Origin: Apus apus
Taxonomy: Eukaryota; Chordata; Aves; Apodiformes; Apodidae
Assembly: GCF_020740795.1 (NCBI RefSeq)
Contig: NC_067282.1
Location: forward strand, 171,832,274 to 171,896,273
Length of the DNA: 64,000 bases
Reading direction: 5' to 3'
Shown: positions 38,501 to 53,500 of the stretch, piece after piece
How positions within the stretch are numbered: position 1 is the stretch's first letter
Layout: each line of letters begins with the position of its first letter
The notes under the pieces: generated by a model
What the model was told of the DNA's origin: nothing
Databases searched by the model: none
Seen by the model: the letters and a program-made list of their open reading frames with translations, nothing else
Program-made: the position numbers and the translations under genes

Positions 38501-41500
38501 AGTAAGGAAATATTTTTTTAAAAAATTGCAAGGAAAGGAATGCTCTGCAACCTCCATGAAATAAAATATAGTTTATAAAAACAAGCTGGATATCAAACAG
38601 TCTATATTGAGCATATGCCATGCAAGTAAAGTCTTTTATTAGAGTAAGTACTCTCAATATTTTTATTGCTTTCTAGTAGATTTAAACACCATGTATTTTG
38701 TCATTTGGGTACCATACCTGTAAAGGAAGATGACTGAGAATGTATTGAGCCTTTATTGAGCATAGTCATTATCTGACCAACAAATTCCTTAGGAATAAAA
38801 TTAGCATATGGCAGTATCTCTGTGCTGATAAGTTGCACCACCTAAAATAAATTATATATATTTATATTGGCTTTCTGAATATTAAAGTTGTAATTTTAGT
38901 ATTAAGACAGAATTATTAAACAAAAAAGACATGCCTAATAAAAATTCACAAAATCTTCCAATGATAGCTTTTAAAATTTGAAGATACATCCAAAAATTGT
39001 GGTCTTGTGTGTAGCATTAAATTGAAACAGCAAACTTTTTTTCCCCCCACTTGGGTCAGAGTTTCTGAAGCAATTACCACTCAGATTTCCACAGACATTT
39101 GAAGTATATTATTAAAATTGGATGTATGGTTTTGGAAAGAGAAGATCTAACGTTAGGAATCTCCCTCTCCCACCACTCGATTCAACAGCCTCACTATGAC
39201 ATTAACACACATATCACATGCTTACAATGTGACATCTGCAAAGCAGAACAAGCGAATTAATTATCTGAACGAGCTTAAGGCAATGCACATTAACTGAAAT
39301 GCTTTTTATCCACGGTCTTGATGCTCCTATTCAGGAACAAAGTGGGTTTAGATCTCCATAAATGCATTAGACCTCAGAGTTCTGCTCACTACAGACAGAA
39401 CTGCTCCTGCTTTTCACGCAGGTATCTTTGTGTCTCAGCTGCCACACTGGAGGGATGACAGGCAGTCAGACCCACAAATACTGCCAAGTCTTTTCTGCAG
39501 CTCCTTTTCCTTTGTATCCCTAATCCCTGGCCTGCTACATCTCTGTCTTGGAGTGAAAGATGACCAGTCCCTCTTCATTCCAAGTATCATTATCCAACCA
39601 AACAATCTCTTTCACCGTTTCAGCAGTCTCTGTATTGCACAAGGAAGACATCATTTCATCATTGATGCAGAAGCTTTTCAATACTGACAACACATCTGGA
39701 GGGCAATAATATAATTGCTGACTGAATGCCCCCCCTCAACACAAAAAACGCTCACGTTAGGTTTAATTGTCAGCTCCCTCCATGATTTACAATTACCTGT
39801 GTAATTGCCTGGCAATAACATAATAAGAAAGAATCAGATAATGGGTTAGAGGCAGAAACACATTCTGGTTTAGCCACTCTATGCAGTTTTGAACCTCAGT
39901 GGACAAAAAGTAGTTTTTGGCATGCTGATACCTACTACTCAGATACTACTCAGAAGCAGGTGAATTCTGAGCTTTTGAGTTTCCTGTCTTGTTTTCAAAA
40001 AAGAAAACAGTATCACATAAAAAATAACGAATGGATAACATTTCAAAGATTATTTCAGAACCAAATGCAATCTGTGAATGTCACTGTCTTGTTATGTTTG
40101 ACATATTTGCTGTAGTCTCCTTACCTCAACATCAATACTCTCATTCTTCTGAAATTCTTGAATTGAGAGATTATCAGGAGGTGTACTAAAAATAAACATA
40201 GTACATTACACTTTTAAATTCACAACATGTGTAAGAAGGTAAGTATGGGAAAATGCATTACATTTAAAGTTATTACATGCATCAAGTTGGTACTATTATA
40301 TGATAATAAGTAACATTTTAGAATAAAATCTTATGAGTAACTATGATAAAAATGATTCAAAGGAAAAAGCAGCAAAACACTAAAATTGATGAGTTACAAC
40401 TGATGGATCTAATTAAGGACTCATATCACCAACACCGTTTTTCACACATCTCAAAGTAATCTCTTGTCTTAGATGTGCAAAAGTCACAATATCTGTTTAG
40501 ATGACTCTGTGACAATATCATTACAGTTTATTACATCTACAGTTTGCAAGGTATAAGACTTGATTTTCAGCGGTACATCTGTAAACAGCAATTTTACATT
40601 TTCTCTGCATTAATGAAATACATTTCATTAATGAGATATTACTTTGTGTTTTTCCTTGATAACTGAAATATTTGTTCTTATTCTTAATTTTATGAAGAGA
40701 CAAACACATTTTACAAGCAATAATTTTGAAGACATTCAGAACTTTATGCAGTTCTTCCATTATATATAAAAATTGATTTACAGATGAAAGTCCGTAATTT
40801 ATTCAACCATGAAAATTACCTTACCAGATACTACCTTACCCTGCTTATAAATTTGGAAATCTTGTATCACATGATTGGAAATTTTATGCCAACCATCATT
40901 CAGTTTTCTCTGGTTAAGGTTTATCTCATTTATTGAGTCCTTCCTTGTACTAACAGACTACCTGTCCAGTGAATTAAGATTCCTTTCCTTTGCTGGATTA
41001 CAGTTCTGCTGAGTTCTTGGGCCAAATTCCTCAGCAGGACAAAATGAGTGAAGGCCTCCTACTTAGACAGTAATCAACTACTTCTGCTGATGTGCCTACA
41101 TCAGTGTTTTAGTTTGCTTCACACATGGGCTTTTCAATTTAAACTTCTAGACATCATGTTTATAAACCTTTGTTCATATCTGATCTTAAACTGAATAGAA
41201 CTGGATTAATTTTTGATTAAAGTAAACAAAAAATGTACTTGAAGATCTCACAGATGCTTGCATGACATGAAGCCAGACCAGATCTACTCCGAAACAGAAC
41301 ATCTAAAGTGTTCATCACTCTTTGGATGATGGGTTCTCATGATCAACTGTTTTGCTTTACAAATCTGTTTCTACTGCACTTGGGGGGGGCGGGGGGGATG
41401 GGGAGGGCAGGAAATCAAAGAAGGGACTTCACTCAATAGATAAAACTCCACAATACCTTGCCTAGAATCTCTTAATCATAGGCTTGCCTGTCAAAATCTG

Positions 41501-44500
41501 CACAGATTCAATGTATGGTTAGCACAATTATTATAAGCAACATTGATAATGAGCCAATGACAACCTGTGGTACAAGAACTTTCTGGGCTACATAAATTGG
41601 AAGCCTGAAGGAGCATATAATGAAAATATCACTGGCACCCTTCATTTAGATATTCCACTAATCCAACAGAAACAGTCCATTAGTCTAGACATGTCTGTTC
41701 TGACCTAGATAGACCGTTCCTGTTTCTGACATAGCACAGACGTCAAAATCTTCATGCCTGTGTCTCTCTGAAATTGAAAGCCAATTGCAATATCCACTGG
41801 ATTGAGGGTTCAGCTTCTCCATGATGTCTGTGAGGGTTACATGTTACCAGAACTAATGCAATAACCAGTAGAATTAACAACAAAAATCCAGAGACAAGGC
41901 ACTCTATAAGGGCAATATAATTTCATAAATTAAATTATCTTTTCCCATAACTGTACTTTTTGTCTTTTTAAAATAACTACATAACATCTTTAAGCTGAGG
42001 AACACTTTGGAAACTTGACCACTTGAAAGGAGTCATTAGAAATACAGGACTTAAGATTGCCTGTGGTACTTTGACTCCCCTTCCTTGCTGCTATTGTGTA
42101 GCTTGTGTGTTACAATGCATCTTAAATTAGATAATGCTTTCTGTTTTTTGTTTTTTTTTTTCTCCAGAGAAACCATCTGATTAAGTACACAGGATGATCA
42201 CTTCTGAGAAGGAAGGAAAATGATGGGGTCAATCTACCACAACATTCCCTGCCTAATTTATGGCAGAATAGGCAGATGCAAGGAAAAAAAAGAGCTCTGG
42301 ACTGAACAAAGAACCAAGCTGTTCGGTAAGCAGAGGAATTGGTGCAGTATTGTAGTGACAAGCAGCCTGGCATCTTTTGGCTGATTTCCAAACTCCTTCC
42401 CCCACCCCCAGAGCTCCTTCTCCACTTCATGTCTGTCCCCAGGAAACAACTGACATGTGGTGGGTAGTTAGAGCTGAGCACGTGCTCACTGGCTGGGCAG
42501 CTGACAAATAGACAATTGTGGACCTGTGCCAGCCTTGTCCTCATAAGGGTGCTCCTCTGGGCCTGTCTTCTCCATTCCACTGCCAATTTTAATGAAAGGT
42601 TTAAGAACTTTGGAGGCTTCTAAATCTCATTCAAACCGGGTCAGTTTAGCTAACAGGTTTAGTTCTCTCCCCTCTGCTCCCGTATGATGCTGACCAGGTC
42701 AGCATAAAATTTTTCCAAGAAAAGCTTCCCCCCACCCCCCCCCATCCATCTTCTGGGTGCTTAGCATGAGACACCTAAAGTTCAGTCTCCATATCTACAG
42801 CTGATTTTCCATTTTAACAATTATGACAATAGGTACTAGCTTTCCTGGTAGAAAAATAAATACGTCTCCTTCCCTCAAATGGACTTTCTATAGAATCACA
42901 GAATATCTCAAGTTAGAAGGGACCCATAAGGATCATTGAGTCCGACTCCTCACAGGACTACCTAAAACACCTGTTAACCCTCATAGTTCTCATCTGGCAT
43001 TATAACATTAGCATGTGACTGAAAAGACTGCATCATTATACACTCCGTTTCATAAAAATGAAAATAACTTAGTGTAACAGCACTGACTGCACCAGTAGGC
43101 CTTAATTGCCCTGACTTTATATAGGTAACTTCACCACTGTCTGTGAAACACTCAAGTGTTATGTGTGACTAGAAAAAAAAGAAGAAAATATGAAATCTTG
43201 TGTTTATTATTGGTTTGTGTGTTAAGCAGTCAGGAATTTTGGAATTACATGTTGAAAACAAAGAATAAAATAAAATATTAAGTAGTTGTTAGGTCAGTAC
43301 TTTTTATAATGTATGAAGAAGTTAACTATACAAACCCTTAAATAGTAATGTAACCTGGTATGATGCATATAAATGAAGGTCATGTTGAAATCCATGGAAA
43401 GCTTTCATTCTGACACTTCCTAATTTACGAGTGACTGACTTTCTGAGCTGATCTTTACTTTAAAGAGGTGTTAAGACCTTTCTGTCCAGTCATCCATATC
43501 TGCTCTGGCATGTGTGCTACAGAGTATGCTACATACTTGTTCATGTAACAAATTACTCCCAAGTAAATATATTTTTGTAATTAAGGTGTCTATACGAAAC
43601 ATCTTTCTAAGAGCCAAAAGCTTTGCTGATACAAGAAAGCCAAACTGTACTGGAAGGGTCAAGAGACAGGGCAGGGTAAGAGGCAGCAAGATGCAGACTG
43701 TTGCTATGTGCAGGATTTCCTAGGTGCAGGGCTCTCAGCTGCTGCCCACTGTCTAGGGAGGGCTTTAGAGCACAACAACAAAGAGCTAACAGCCATTCAG
43801 AGTCCTGCTATGCACAGCAGCACTCTCCTCTGAAGCATCTTTTTGGAGAGTTGTGATTTAATTCCCTCATGTGAGCACAGACTTCTGCTCTAGTAAATTA
43901 TATATACACACACGTTTGTTGAATTTTGTTTTATATAATGGCTTGACATGCTCCCATGAAAGCCTCTGGGAAAGAAGAATGTTATGAAATAATAAACAGA
44001 CCAGGCTCTTACTAGAAGACAATTTTGTGTAAATTAAGTTACATGAATGTTATTAATTTTTAAATGCCATTTTGATTTATAGTAACAGTCAAGATTATTG
44101 AGCCTCCACAGCTGTAGCTTGCTTTTAAAAAACAACAAGGCTGAAGCCTATTGCTTGGAAGCTGTTAATCCTCTATGACAGTAACATTTTTCTTTTTCAT
44201 TTATCTAGGTTCTTTTGGCTATATTTTAAATTTCTTCATGTACCAAGTTGCAGAGACCATTTCTGCTATGCCTTGTACTTGTTGAACATCAGTATCTTCT
44301 ATCATTCGGTCCCATAGCTGGCTCAAAAGTCTATTGCTGTGCATAAGACAGAGGCAAGACTATGCACAGGAGGCTCACTACTTTCAACACAGACATTCAC
44401 AGAACTTTCATTTAAGGGTCCTAACCACAGTGACCTCTTACCTAACCAATGGCAACTCAGTTGCACTGGTGAAAGCAGTTACTAAGCTATCTACTACACA

Positions 44501-47500
44501 TGCAATTTCTAGGACCACAGTGAGATTGATTAGAGAAATGTTTAAAATGCTGATTAAAAATGCAGAACCTCAGTGAAACAGTTTATCTCTCTACACTATC
44601 CTCAGCCAGGTGGAGTCTTGGAGATGTGTATAAAAATGAGACAACATGCACTGGGATATTTTAATGAACAAAGCTAAAGGGAACCAACAGAAGGGCAGGG
44701 GTTGGAAGGGACTTCTAGAGGTCACCTAGTCCAACCCCCCTGCTAAAGCAGGTTCACCTAAAGCAGGTTGCACAGGATCACATCCAGGCAGGTTTTGAAA
44801 ATCTCCAGAGAAGGAGATTCTACCACCTCTTGTGGAAGCCTGTTCCAGTGCTCTTTCACCCTCAAAGTAAAAAAGTTTTTCCTCATGTCCAGATGGAACT
44901 TCCTATGTTCAAGTTTGTGCCTGTTGTCCCTTGTCCTGTTGCTGTGCACCACTGAAAAGAATCTGGCCCCATCCTGTTGACACTTGCCCTTTAGACAGGA
45001 ATAAGCATGGATAAGATTCCCTCTCATCCTTCTCTCCAGGCTGAACAGAGTCAGGTCTCTCAGCCCTTCCTCATAAAAGAGATGCTCCAGTCCACTAATC
45101 ATCTTTGTAGCCCTCCGCTGGACTCTTCCCAGTAGTTCCTTGTTATTCCTGTACTGGGGAGCCCAGAACTGGGCACAGTATTCCAGATGTGGCCTCACTA
45201 GGTCAGAGTAGAGGGGAAAGATGACCTCCATCAACCTGCTGGGCCACACTTCTTAATGCACTGCAGGATACCACTGGCCTTGGCCACAGGGCACATTGCT
45301 GACTCGTGGTTAACTTGTTGTCCACTAGGACCTCCAGGTCATTCTCTAAGAAGCTGCTTTCCAGTAGGTCAACCCCTATCCTGTATTGGTGCATGGGGTT
45401 ATTCCCTCCCAGATGCAGAACCCTACACTTGTCTTTCTTGAACTTCATTAGGTTCCTCTCTGCCCAACTCTCCAGCCTGTCTAGGTTACACTGAATGGCA
45501 GCACAGCCTTCTGGTGTGTCAGCCACTCCTGCCAGTTTTGTATCATCAGCAAACTTGCTGAGGGTATGCTCTGTGCCCTCATCCAGGTTACTGATGAATA
45601 CTTCTGGGGAACTCTGCTAGTTACAGGCCTCCAATTACATTCTGTGTTGCTGATCACAACCCTCTGAGCTCTGCCATTCAGTCAGTTCTCAGTCCACCTC
45701 ACTGCCCATTTACCTAACTCTAAGCTTCCTAAGCTTACTTATGAGGATGTTATAGGAAACAGTGTCAAAAGACCTGTTGAAGTCAAGGTAGAAAACATCC
45801 ATTGCTATTCCCTCATCTGCCCAGCCAGTCATGCCACCACAAAAGGCTACCAGATGGGTCAAGCATGATTTCCAAACTCTTCTTTGTCTTTGACATCCCT
45901 TGCTGGATTTAATTCCAAGTGGGCTTTAGCCCTTACTGCATCCCTGCATACTCCGACATATTCCTCCAAAGTGGCCAGTCCCTTTTTCCACATTCTGTAA
46001 ACCTCCTTCTTAAGAGCTTTTCCTGAAGCTCCTTTCTCATCCATGCAGATCTTCTGCCTCCTTTGCTTGATTCTTAAACAGAGGGATGACCAAAAACTAT
46101 CCAAATCTGTTACACAGACTTACTAGGAGGACTGACTGCAGTAAGACATTTCCAAGTTTTACAGAGATTAAATTACGTCATATTTAAAACCATCCAAGCA
46201 GTGCTAAGTCAGCTTTGAAGAATAAGAGTTTGAAGAGCAGGTACACAAGGAAGATATTTACCTAGCTTTGCATGAAGCCTGGACAGAAAATAGCATGGAA
46301 TATGTAGAACACTAAATAGTGGGAAGTGGGAAGTGTGAAAAGGTGTATAGGAGTGAAGGAAGAAAAGTTTCTGTGTGACAAAACACATCACTTTCCTTGA
46401 AGCAGAACGCTGAGGAAAAATTACAGAATTCAGCATAAGAAAGTAAATTTTAAGTTCCGACTGTAGTCAGGTTTAACTAAATATATATACAATACATCTA
46501 ATATATCTAAATATAATTAACTAAATATATCTAATTCCTCTCACAAGGAGTGACATGTTGGATAACGGTAACAGAGGAGATAAAGCACTAATACTGTTAC
46601 TGTGTCTCACTCATTTATTTATATATATATAATTTTTAAATATATCTATATATAAAATAAATCAGGAAACACTGAAAAAACGCTTTTGTACCACCTAGCT
46701 GGCTTAAAATAAAGAATATGGACAGTTGGAAAGGACCAGACATTCCCACTGCTTTCTCCTGTAAATCTGAAAGTTGACATGCATCTCAATTAGTGATAAA
46801 TTTTAGCTGTTGCCTTCAAAAAACTGCTATGGTTAACATATTTTCTATTAGAACTATGACAAAGAAAAATAAAATTGAAAAAATACAGGTATGAAAACTG
46901 TTAATTCAATTTCCTTTAAAATGGAACAACTGCTAATGTAAGAGACTGACTATACTGCAATTACAATCCACTAAAAGACACAGTTTAGAAAATTCTAACA
47001 CAAAAGGGACAGGTTGCCCTATTTTCCAAGGCTAGTTTCACAGCACCTTGCACAGAAGTGCAGAAGGACTTAACCAAAGGAAATTAGAAGAAAATTACCT
47101 CAACATGGAGAATTCCACAGCTATCTCTAGAGCCCTCCTTTGCATCACAGCAAGAGAGGCACACTTCAGGAGCATTGTAGGGAGGAGGAAGAGGATGAAG
47201 AGGAGAAATGACTGCTCCTTGTCCTGACTACTGGCATGAGGCAGATGTACTCCCTTCTTAGCTTTAAGTTTTTTTAGGACCATGAGGATCAGGCTGATAG
47301 AGGGAACAGAAGGGCTATCTATCCTAAAGGATATCCTAGGAGATAGGACTCTAACAGTAAGTACAAGAACCACAAACTCAGGAAGACAAACTGCTATTTA
47401 GAAAAAGATGGACATTAAGGGGGAAAAAAACCACCCAAAAGCCAATCCCAAACCAGACATTCAATAGCCATACAATGTACAAATATATAAGCAAAAATCA

Positions 47501-50500
47501 TCTCATCATAACAAGCTGGGAAGAAGAGTAATAATGGCTATTAATGACAATAACAGGCCAAATTATCCTTCTGTAGCCATACGGTTCTATAACTCACCAA
47601 CCCATTTTTTTTTTAAATTTTTTTGAACCTTAAAGTGAGAGAAAAAAAAAGTTTCATGTAACTTTCTGAGAACATCTTTAATTCTGATGAAAATGCTGAT
47701 CTCTGAAACATTTTGTATGTAAAAATATAGAATACACTCTGGTCTCTGGACAGGCAAAACCAGGCTTAAGTGATAAGTTTTAGGGCATCATAAATATTCA
47801 CGGAAGTATTATTTTTCCTCTACTTCCAGAGAATGTTTGCCCATGTAAGACAGCTGGCAAAAGTTATTGAAATGAACGTCAACAGTGATTGTTCCCAGAA
47901 AGCAAGATGTTAGGATGGAATTTCTATGGTTGGAACAACTTTCAAGAAAAGTATAAATCATTCACTGTAAATTAAGAAAAAAAGACAACATATTTGCCCC
48001 AAAAGGTCATGCAGATGATAGTGGATTATCTTGAATTACACTGAAGATCTGTGATAATGTTCGTTCCCTGGATTTAGGGATGATTAATACCCAAAACTGT
48101 AGTTGTGTCAGTTTGGGACAGCTAATAACATGCAAAATTGATATTTTTAATCTGTTTGTAGATATTTAGGAATAATTAATTTACAGCAAATAGTACTATG
48201 TATTCGCAAAGTAACTTCTCTGTGAACATACATTCTTCTACAGTAACGTGAAAAAAAAAAAAAAAAAATCTTCATTTTATTTTTCTAAACCCAACAATGA
48301 TATTGATTATAGGGTGTGAGGTGATCTGGACTGTCTGTCTCAGAATGGAAGCAGGACTACTAACTGCATCTGAAAACAAAACCAAACAAGACACTGCAAA
48401 GATTATTTTAAATTAAAGAAACAGTGAAGCATCAAAAGAAAAATTTGGATTATTAAAGTGTCTTATGTAGTCTTGATGAGCTTTTTATTTTCAGGACCTC
48501 CTATTTAATAGTATTTCTTTGAAGTAAATGCAAAACCAAAAGAAAGTATTTTCATTCAATTGTCATGTAAGCCTATTGATGAAATTCCAAATGCATTCTT
48601 TAGACAAACATTTTCAGTAGTGGCTGTCTCTAAAATTAAGTTTCCTTGGTATTTATTTTTTTGTCGATTTTGGGCAAGCTGCTATTTATTAATCATTAGT
48701 AAATACAGCTGTATTTGGTTGCTGATCTTTATGTTTGAAAACCATACACACACAAATACACAGCATATTAGTGTTAGGTTCAGAAGAACCCTACTGTTAC
48801 CTATGGAAAAAAATAAACTAATTTGCTACTGAAATCACGATACACACAGAAAATATTTTTCATATTCCACCTTCTCTTTTAATCTCAGACAATATTAGAT
48901 AGACTTAAACTTCTAATTACTACTAAAAGATGTTTACCCACACATGTTCACAGAAGGTGGCAATGCTGTACTGCTTCTCAGCAATCTTCTGCAATATCTG
49001 ACCTTCCTTACAGCACAAGACTTGCTTTATGCCTAACCTAGATCATCTTTGCTGTACTGAAATCTTTATTTAACTACCTCAAGAGACAGTAAAAACTCTT
49101 CTCTAGAGCAATCTTTTACCGTATTCTGAAGACTTATCATGTGTCCCTAATGATGTATTATTTTGGTTGAACGAATCAATAGATCAAGTTGTCTAAGTCT
49201 CTGATAGTTATTTTGCACAGTGTTCCATTATGAAGAGATTATGGATGTACTTATACACCTGCCTGTCTGTCTGGTTACCAATCTGACTATTTAGCTACAC
49301 TTTTATTATTATAATTAGTATTATAGTATAGTATTATAAATAAAGCATGGTTAATTATTATGGTACAGTGAATTTATCTTGGATAGAAACAAATGCAAGG
49401 TAACCATAGGTTTCTAAGTGAACAGCAATGTAAGAAAGAATTTCCAAAATCCATAGCAAGTGGAATATTTCAAGATAGAACTTGAGAGAAATATGCATAG
49501 TTAATGGTCTTCACCTTAACAAACAAAACAAAACAAAAAATTACTGTTGCAATTCTGTTCAAATTAAAAAGAAAAGAAAAAGTTGAATACACGTCAGGAA
49601 CTCTCCTTCAAATCTAAAGTAAATGTCCTTGGGAGTCTATATGGAATTCATTGGCCGGTCAGAAAGGCTATACCTTGTATTCAGATGCCAGTTGAGCTCT
49701 TTCTTGCCTTTTTGGATGAAGTTTTTTTCTACTACTTAATAAATGTATACTTTTCTGAAGACAAACTGATTACCTTCATCCATTAAAGATTTCAGGTATC
49801 AAATATCTCTAAAGATAAGGACACTTTTACTGAACTTACAAATACATTCAAGGTGGTTGGTTGTTGGTTTTTTGTGTGTGTGGTTTGTTTTGTTTTTGTT
49901 TTGTGTTGTTCTTTTTTTTAAATAATAAAAAAATATGTTTACCTTTTGGTGAATAAAAAGTCTTCAAAGGTATTTGCTAGCTCTGGCCACATACTGTCAA
50001 ATTTTCCAGAAGATGCATGTTGCCTTGCAACAGGTAGTCCAATAGAAAGAACTTTAAGAAGAGAGGACACAGCTAGCTTCCATGTGCTTTCAGAAGGACA
50101 GGAATATTTCAGACTAAGAGGTATCCTTAGCGTCTGCAAAATGACAGTTAAAACAAAATCTATAGTTGCTCAGACAACTCTAAGAATACGATTGGTTTCA
50201 GCAGAAGATCTTGGCAGATATCATCATAGATAACACGACACATCCCTTACCTTTTCTGCTGGTATATGAGAAGCTCTTTTAAAAATATAAAGATGATTTA
50301 CCATATACCAGCTGACTATAGCAAAAGTCTGTTGCTGAGTACAAGGTTAGAAGACAGACCTGATGCCATACCAATTACACTATGAAATTACATACAAATT
50401 TTCTTCCTCTGTATTGCCATTCACGATTTCTGCTAAGCCTGACAAAAGGGCTGTCCTAACATCTACCATTGCAAGCAGATTATTATCATGTGTGTATTCT

Positions 50501-53500
50501 GGAGAGTTTAGTCCCATACCTAGAAAGCTATTCCAAGTGATTACACAGTAAAGAAGAAAAACATCATTAAATTCACATTCTTACTAATATGCAGAAGTCA
50601 AAGTGTATCCATAAATGACATAAAGTTTAAAAGCAAAAGGAATTAGTGAAATTCTAAGATAAAGGCTGCAATACAACCCAAATGTATAGCAGATAAAAAC
50701 ACAGCAAATTTTAAGTCTTTTAGATAGAAAGACTCATTATTTCCAATATAAGCTCAATGAATTCAGAGCACATACAGGACACTTTTACCTTAATAATGTT
50801 CTGAAGAACCTTCTCTGTTACCACAGCTTTATGGCAAGCTGTCTTTTGGTACAAGTCCACAACAACTTCCAATGATCTCTCAGCAAATGGTACATAATTC
50901 AATGCTACCCATTCCGCCTAGGAAAAGAAATCACTGAATTACTGAACTACATGGGAAAACTTATTAATTAGGAGCAGCAAACGTATGTTTTGCATTGAAC
51001 TCTGCTTAATGCATGCAAGGTTTGCTAAGAATATGGTCCAAGCAACAAAACTGCAAATACAACATAGTCTGACTATGAAAATGTACTCTACATTGAAGTA
51101 AAGTACATTTAAGTAGGAGAGATGTTGCAGTCTAGGCAAGACAACTACTTTAGGACAATCTTTAAGGAAATTAACTCACCGGTGCAAATAGTTGTATCTA
51201 GTGTGATTCCATTGTGTTGCAGGACAAACAGAATAAGAAGAATTAATACATATATAATAGTTACCTCTTTGATTACAGTGAATCAGATGCTCATGCTTAG
51301 TGAACAGCAGAGTACACAGATAAAAAGAACTACTGAGTATGTCCCATTTCTCTACAGCACGTGCAACTCAAAAATTTGCAGCTTGAGGGAATTTTCTCCA
51401 TTCTGAATTATTGTGTCTTTCTATGAAATTTGGTATCACATGTAGGACAAGTTATTTTAGATTAATTCACTGGACAAATTTAGACACATTCACTATGTCT
51501 GGCATCCAGACAAGACCTTTTCTACACAGAGGAATACAGAGTGTGAAAGCAAAGCAGAATTCAAAGGAAGCAAACAAAGATTAAAAAAGCATGTAAAAAA
51601 ATACTAAGAAATTATTACTCAACATGCACAGCAAAGTTTTTACAGATGGAACAAATGCATCTTGCTAAACAACCTATATCTGAAGCTGAACTGGGGTCAC
51701 CAGCCAAGTGAAACTAGCAAGATTTGTCATTAATTACCTGATTATACTTTGCATTTGCAATGTGCTTTGTTTCCAGCTGCCCATACTGTGGAGGCTTGCA
51801 GGAAAATTCTACAAAGGCCAACAGCTGGTCGAAGATTGCAGGATACATTATCTGCATACTTTCTGAGCCCACACATATAGCCTATACAAAAAAATAATAC
51901 AAAATATTAATATATATCTTGAGTTTCCATATTCAAAAATGTGCACCAGTACAAGGAACTCCTAAAGAGAAATTCCCATGTAAGGCTATGCAAGTCATGC
52001 TGGATAAAAGACATTGTGTCGTTCCAACAGTTTAAGAAGATTAAATTTTGTTATTTTATTAAAGTGGATTAACTGGCAAGATACCAGGCATATAGAGTTT
52101 AGTAAATACATTTAATCCAATAAAAGATGTATTTTCTTTACAAACTCTGCTTTGACATGACAGCAAACTGTAAGTCTTACACAAGTCCTGTCTGTTGATC
52201 TCTGCCACATCTTCTTTATATTCGATTTCAAGAAACATTTAAATCTCAGAAGTAACTCATACAAGAATTTTCTAAGTAGTTAAAGTTGTGTCTTACAGAA
52301 AGCAATATAAATAAAATGACAATTATATTATTTTGGTCTAGCTGCAACTCATAATCTTGCTTTAAAACTGAAAATGTTTTAGAAAGGGTGTACTTAGAAG
52401 ATTTCAATGAAATATTATATTGTCACAGGATAATGACTTCCTGTTGCAATATAAATCCTAAGGCAATCTTAGGGCATTTATTTTCAAAGCCAGATAAAAT
52501 GATTCTATGAAGTTATTCCAATTATTTTTCTGTCATTTTAAATGTCTAGCTTTCCTCCCAAAGTCTCTCCTCTTAAAACTTAAAAAACCAGCCTATTTAC
52601 TGCTCCACAAAAAGACCTTGTGCTTGTCCTGTCGTTTTCCTCTGGGGAGGAATCAAAGCCCCTTCTCATTAAGCACACATCATCCATGGCTGAACTCACT
52701 CAAGGTGTCAACAGTCCCAAAGCTGTCTGAGTGCAGCCTCCATGCTGGAGCTCTGTCACGAGCGGTGGCAGTTTATGGGCTTGCAAGTATCCTGAGTTAC
52801 CAGTCACAAAAGGGAGCAAGCCAAGAGGGCTAAAAGCAGTGTCAACACCCCTAAGACCTAGCTGCACCTTCAAGCAATCTATGACCTGCAGCACAGCACT
52901 CCATGTATCATCAACGGCCCTTCCCTTTTCCTTAGCTTCCTGCAATGCAAAATGCATGTCCAATACTCAAAAAGCTTAATCAAAGTTTTTAATACAGTGA
53001 AGCACCCCTTCTAAAAAGCCATACCCCTTTTTTGGTGCTCAAGTTCAAGACTGTACTGAACTCTGAAAAAGGCACTTTGACTATATACCTGTATGACAGA
53101 AGACTAAAGATCAATTGCTGATCAAAAAGTATTCATTGCCATGTAAATCAATTTGAGCTGATATGCTGCTGCACTAAAGTCACTGCACTAAAGGTTAACA
53201 GGTTAATGCAAAATTACAGAAAGAGCATTCACAAACATCTGGGTAACAAATGCAACTCATGTTACCCACAGAAGACTATCTTAACATCTATAATGGCAGA
53301 ACTTCAAAATACCACCCCACACTGTTAGATTTTTAAATTGTTATTATTACTGTTGTTGTTATTAGTTTCAGGATCAGTGGAAAATAATTTCAGATGCCAC
53401 CTTTTCTGTACTGGTGAACAAAAACAATAACTACTGCCTATCTGAAGTTTGTGCATGAGTAGCTTCTTATTCTTCATATTTATGAAACTCGTAAGATTTT

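Larger units (their letters stand above)
40186..49942 (-). other. MON2: MON2 intron I-J, about 9.8 kb, largest in window
   Basis: This intron is bounded by GTAAAC and TTTTTAG splice sites. It holds a CR1 3' stub at about 42.9 kb, a larger internally deleted CR1 at 44.69-46.10 kb, an AT-rich stretch near 46.48-46.67 kb, an A18 run at 48251-48268 and a T/G-rich run at 49.86-49.91 kb. Apart from the CR1 pieces I see no coding segment in it. Confidence 0.8.

Noticed and set aside
42122-42586. 154-codon minus-strand frame inside a MON2 intron
   Set aside because: Low similarity to anything known, no phase-compatible splice sites to join MON2, and MON2 exons I and J already join in frame without it.
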